Assembly: GCA_007118445.1 (NCBI GenBank)
Contig: SKRP01000023.1
Location: 1-7,097, forward strand
Direction: 5' to 3'
DNA length: 7,097 bases
Source: Natronohydrobacter sp.
Lineage (GTDB): Bacteria; Pseudomonadota; Alphaproteobacteria; Rhodobacterales; Rhodobacteraceae
Under the pieces are notes generated by a model. That model searched no databases, was not told the DNA's origin, and saw nothing but the letters and a program-made list of their open reading frames with translations. The translations under genes were made by a program, and so were the position numbers. Positions 4,882 to 7,097 of the stretch are shown here, one piece after another. Positions within the stretch are counted from its first letter, which is position 1; the number at the start of each line of letters is the position of its first letter.

Positions 4882-5418
4882 ATGCCTGTTCATTGGGACA
4901 TCACACCAAAGGCCCCGGGCGCATCGTCCGGGGCTTTTGCCTTGGCCAGTGGCGATAACGCGGAATACCGCCTCGCCCTGACGCCGAATCTGTCGATGGG
5001 CAACAGGGGCTTCGCACGGGTTATCCTGATCAGCGCCGGATTTCTGGCGCTGCCCATGATCGGTGTGTTGGGCACGCCGGTCCTGTGGGGGTTGCTGCCC
5101 TTTGCCGGGCTGGCGCTCTGGGGGCTGTGGTATGCGCTGCAGCGCAACAGCCGCGAGCGCCGCCGCCTGCGCGAGGACATGCGCCTGACCCGCGAGTGCA
5201 TCGAGATTCTGCGCACCAATCCGCGCCAGCCCGAACAGCACTGGCAGGCGAACCCGTATTGGGTGCGCCTGAACATGACCGAAAAAGGCGCGCGGGTCGA
5301 AAACTACCTGACGCTGCAAGGCGCGGGACGCGTGGTCGAACTCGGTGCGTTCCTGAGCCCAGAGGAACGCGCAACCCTGTTTGACGATCTGTCACTGGCG
5401 CTGCGGCATTTGCGATAA
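4882..5418 (+). CDS. DUF2244-type membrane protein
   Basis: A 178-residue protein with two membrane helices (about 46-64 and 67-85, rich in LPMIGVLGTPVLWGLLPF) and a soluble C-terminal part with ANPYWVRLNM (about 122-131), YLTLQGAGRVVELGAFLSPEER and a final short helix, the pattern of DUF2244 proteins of Rhodobacterales. Function unknown. The ATG at 4882 lies 8 nt after the ctaD stop; its N-terminus MPVHW resembles the usual family start, but no ribosome site precedes it, which fits coupling to ctaD translation. A terminator hairpin falls at codons 9-19. If the start were the TTG at 4942, with GGGGC 7 nt before it, the terminator would be entirely upstream and the protein 158 residues. Closeness to ctaD suggests, but does not show, an oxidase-related role. 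Confidence 0.82.
   Translation: MPVHWDITPKAPGASSGAFALASGDNAEYRLALTPNLSMGNRGFARVILISAGFLALPMIGVLGTPVLWGLLPFAGLALWGLWYALQRNSRERRRLREDMRLTRECIEILRTNPRQPEQHWQANPYWVRLNMTEKGARVENYLTLQGAGRVVELGAFLSPEERATLFDDLSLALRHLR
4908..4938 (+). terminator. Rho-independent terminator after ctaD, inside the DUF2244 frame
   Basis: GCCCCGG (4912-4918) pairs with CCGGGGC (4928-4934) around a 9-nt loop, followed by TTTT (4935-4938); the A-run at 4908-4910 could extend the stem with a one-base bulge. It is the only strong terminator-like hairpin I found in the window. It ends 65 nt after the ctaD stop. Confidence 0.75.
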
Positions 5419-5443
5419 GCCCGCCCTGCCCTGTCGCCCCCGA

Positions 5444-6100
5444 TCACACCCAGCGCAGGGTGGCCGCGACACAGGCCGCGCGGCGTCGGTCGCGCGTGGT
5501 CTCGGGCCCTGTTGCGGTGGGGAAGAACCGAAAGCGGAAAGCTTGCAGCCGCTTTTCAGGATCGGACGGCGGATAGCCGATCTGGTCCAGACTTTGCGCA
5601 AGGGCCACATCCGGCCCCAAGCCCTCGGGCCAGACCGCAAGCCCCTGCCGCGCCAAAAGCGGCCAGTCGAATTTCGGCCCTGGGTCTTCCTTGCGGTCAG
5701 GGGCCATGTCGGAATGTCCGATCACTGCATCAGCCGGGATTGCCCAGCGCTGCATCAGCGCACCCAGCAATGCCTCGAGCCGTTGCATCTGGGGCGCGCT
5801 GAAGGGCTGCGCGCCGGAATTGACCAGCTCGACCCCGATCGAGCGCGAATTGATATCCTGCAGCCCCTGCCATGCGCCCGCGCCCGCGTGCCAGGCGCGC
5901 TGATCCTCGGCCACCATCTGCCAGAGCGTGCCGCAACTGCCGATCATGTAATGCGCCGAAACCTCTGCCGCCGGATCACAAAGCCGTGCCAGCGCGTCCT
6001 CTGCCCCGCGCATTCCTGTGTAATGCAGCACGATCAGGCCAGGGCGCAGCCCGTCCCGGCGCGGGCCGAAATTCGGCGAAGGGTGCCAGAGCGGTTGCAA
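5444..6100 (-). CDS. N-acetylmuramoyl-L-alanine amidase, Amidase_2 (AmpD-like)
   Basis: A 218-residue zinc amidase that cleaves the bond between N-acetylmuramic acid and L-alanine, in AmpD on anhydro-muropeptides during wall recycling. Numbered from the TTG start: zinc ligands H26 (LIVLHYTGM), H129 (VIGHSDMAPDRKEDPGPKF) and D139, with catalytic K137 and E91 (SIGVELVN). SAHYMI and WHAG are further family motifs. No signal peptide or lipobox is present, so a cytoplasmic AmpD role is more likely than a periplasmic AmiD one. The start is uncertain: TTG at 6100 begins the conserved QPLWHPSPNFGPRRDG and follows the lipoprotein stop by 8 nt; the only ATG option (6163) would overlap that gene by 55 nt and add an Arg-rich tail. 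No strong ribosome site is seen for either. It converges on the DUF2244 gene with a 25-nt gap and no clear terminator. Confidence 0.9.
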   Translation of the reverse strand: MQPLWHPSPNFGPRRDGLRPGLIVLHYTGMRGAEDALARLCDPAAEVSAHYMIGSCGTLWQMVAEDQRAWHAGAGAWQGLQDINSRSIGVELVNSGAQPFSAPQMQRLEALLGALMQRWAIPADAVIGHSDMAPDRKEDPGPKFDWPLLARQGLAVWPEGLGPDVALAQSLDQIGYPPSDPEKRLQAFRFRFFPTATGPETTRDRRRAACVAATLRWV

Positions 6101-6108
6101 GGCTGTCG

Positions 6109-7032
6109 TTATTCGCGCGCGCGCGCGGTCCGGGCGGCCTGACGGAACGGGGCCGGATCCCACCAGCAGGCAAAGCCATCGCCATCGGGGTCCAGATGGT
6201 TCGGATCGCGCTCGGGTCCGCCTGCGGCAAGAAAGGCTTCCTGCGCCAGATCCTGGCTGGGATATTGCGCGCAGGCCGATTCCCAGCGCCGCCAGCGCAG
6301 CGGGTGCGACCGGTTATAGCGCGCCTCGCCGACATTATGCTGCGTCGAGAGCGCATAGACAAACAGGTTCGGCCCGCCGCCGCCTTGCGACAATTCTGCC
6401 TCTGACACGCGCACCTGCGGCACGAAATCACGCTCGACCAGCTGGTTCTGTTGCGGCGTGCCAAAGGGCTGCGGGGTAAAAGCCTGTTCGCTGACCCCTG
6501 CCGCGTTCGGCGCTTGCGGTTGAGCTGCGGCAGCGAGGGCCGGTGCAGGTTGCGCAGTCGTGGCAGACTGCGCCGCTGGCGCAGATGCCTGGGGCGGGCT
6601 GGCAAACGGCGTCTGTGCTTGTGGCTGTGTTGCAGGTGCAGGCGGCATCGGCGGCGGCTGCTGCGGTTGCTGCTGCTGCATTACAGGTGCTGAAGCCTGT
6701 GCAGGAAGCCCTGACTGTTGCAGCGCTAGCGGCGCAGCTTGTTGCGTTCCGCGCACGGCCGCGACAGCCTCCTGACCGATGGTGCTGGCCTGTGCCGATG
6801 CGGGCGCAGGCTGCGAGGGGGGGTGCGGCATCTGCTGAACGCCGCGGCCCTGCGCGGCCTCGGCGCGACGTATCCGTGAAAGTTCCTCCTGCGCGCGCAG
6901 ATACTGCGCATAATCACTGAATCCGACCCCGCGCCCGGTTGTGTCGATCACATTGGAATAAGGGGCAGATGTGTCACAGCCAGCCAGAAGGGCCAAAGCC
7001 CCCGCCGTGGTCAGGGCAGTCAATACGCGCAT
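6109..7032 (-). CDS. Predicted lipoprotein with low-complexity linker and C-terminal Excalibur-like domain
   Basis: A 307-residue exported protein. The N-terminus is a lipoprotein signal with lipobox LLAGC (Cys19); the next residue is Asp, which in E. coli favours retention in the inner membrane. Residues about 65-195 are a Pro/Ala/Gln-rich linker with PQQPPPMPP-like runs, probably disordered and wall-spanning. The C-terminal domain (about 235-295) has C254 and C289 and the acidic loop LDPDGDG (280-286), with Asp 281, 283 and 285, the features of Excalibur calcium-binding domains. The gene precedes the AmpD-like amidase by 8 nt, so the two are likely one transcript, suggesting a cell-wall role. 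The ATG at 7032 has only a weak GAG-type ribosome site. Function is unknown; the Excalibur assignment is by motif. Confidence 0.85.
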   Translation of the reverse strand: MRVLTALTTAGALALLAGCDTSAPYSNVIDTTGRGVGFSDYAQYLRAQEELSRIRRAEAAQGRGVQQMPHPPSQPAPASAQASTIGQEAVAAVRGTQQAAPLALQQSGLPAQASAPVMQQQQPQQPPPMPPAPATQPQAQTPFASPPQASAPAAQSATTAQPAPALAAAAQPQAPNAAGVSEQAFTPQPFGTPQQNQLVERDFVPQVRVSEAELSQGGGGPNLFVYALSTQHNVGEARYNRSHPLRWRRWESACAQYPSQDLAQEAFLAAGGPERDPNHLDPDGDGFACWWDPAPFRQAARTARARE

Positions 7033-7063
7033 GTTACTCTCGGCCTCGCACCATTTTTACGCG

Positions 7064-7092
7064 ATATTACCACCATTTCGATGGTTTGGAAA
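7064..7092 (-). promoter_or_regulatory. Candidate promoter of the lipoprotein-amidase pair
   Basis: On the minus strand TTTCCA (7087-7092) and TAATAT (7064-7069) lie 17 nt apart, each matching 4 of 6 consensus positions. The leader would be about 25 nt. Between the two elements lies the inverted repeat ACCAT-TTCG-ATGGT (7072-7085), where a bound repressor would block polymerase. Confidence 0.35.
7072..7085. repeat. Inverted repeat ACCAT-TTCG-ATGGT in the promoter spacer
   Basis: A perfect 5-bp dyad with a 4-nt spacer placed between the proposed -35 and -10 of the lipoprotein gene. It is short, so chance occurrence is possible. Confidence 0.35.
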
Positions 7093-7097
7093 CAAAG

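Noticed and set aside
5419..5443. Terminator in the convergent gap between the DUF2244 and amidase genes
   Set aside because: The 25-nt gap has no stem with a T-run on either strand.
5381..6142. 253-codon plus-strand open frame opposite the amidase
   Set aside because: Arg/Pro/Cys-rich antisense shadow; the minus strand has intact amidase zinc ligands.

Overview
The window is GC-rich DNA (Shine-Dalgarno sites, GTG/TTG starts, alternating strands of tightly packed genes) whose proteins look most like those of Rhodobacterales (Alphaproteobacteria, Rhodobacter/Paracoccus/Roseobacter group). The strongest pointers are an aa3-type cytochrome c oxidase subunit I whose catalytic residues all sit one position below the Paracoccus numbering, and a PotA-like ATPase of the kind common in this order. 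I see no insertion sequence, CRISPR array or phage gene. This is mainly chromosomal housekeeping DNA with some regulatory intergenic regions.

Layout. Bases 1-418 (minus) are the 5' part of a polyamine-type ABC transporter ATPase; the rest lies off the left edge. Bases 419-679 hold no gene but contain a candidate promoter and a cluster of inverted repeats built on TGCAGG half-sites. A tRNA-Leu(GAG) gene follows (680-766, minus), and a 16-bp direct repeat lies on each side of it. A small DUF2306-type membrane protein (786-1316, minus) is divergent from a membrane-anchored LytTR regulator (1442-2224, plus), which is followed after 4 nt by lipB (2229-2942, plus).

Between lipB and ctaD is a 212-bp regulatory region. 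It has a perfect FNR-type box (2950-2963), a promoter candidate, a leader with several inverted repeats, and a 15-codon upstream ORF with a CxxC motif that ends 3 nt before the ctaD start. ctaD (3155-4873) encodes the catalytic subunit of the aa3 oxidase. A rho-independent terminator follows at 4908-4938, but it lies inside the first codons of the next gene, a DUF2244 membrane protein (4882-5418). Convergent to that are two minus-strand genes: an Excalibur-domain lipoprotein (6109-7032) and, 8 nt behind it, an AmpD-like N-acetylmuramoyl-L-alanine amidase (5444-6100, probable TTG start).

Working together. lipB supplies octanoyl groups for lipoylation of the 2-oxoacid dehydrogenases that feed the respiratory chain, and ctaD is its high-oxygen terminal oxidase; the FNR-type box suggests oxygen control at this junction. 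The amidase and lipoprotein form a probable cell-wall pair. The LytTR regulator and the divergent membrane protein may form a membrane-signal/regulator pair. Nothing here is a clear-cut new system. The best candidates for something undescribed are the ctaD leader (FNR box, uORF with CxxC, 17-bp dyad) and the terminator embedded in the DUF2244 reading frame.
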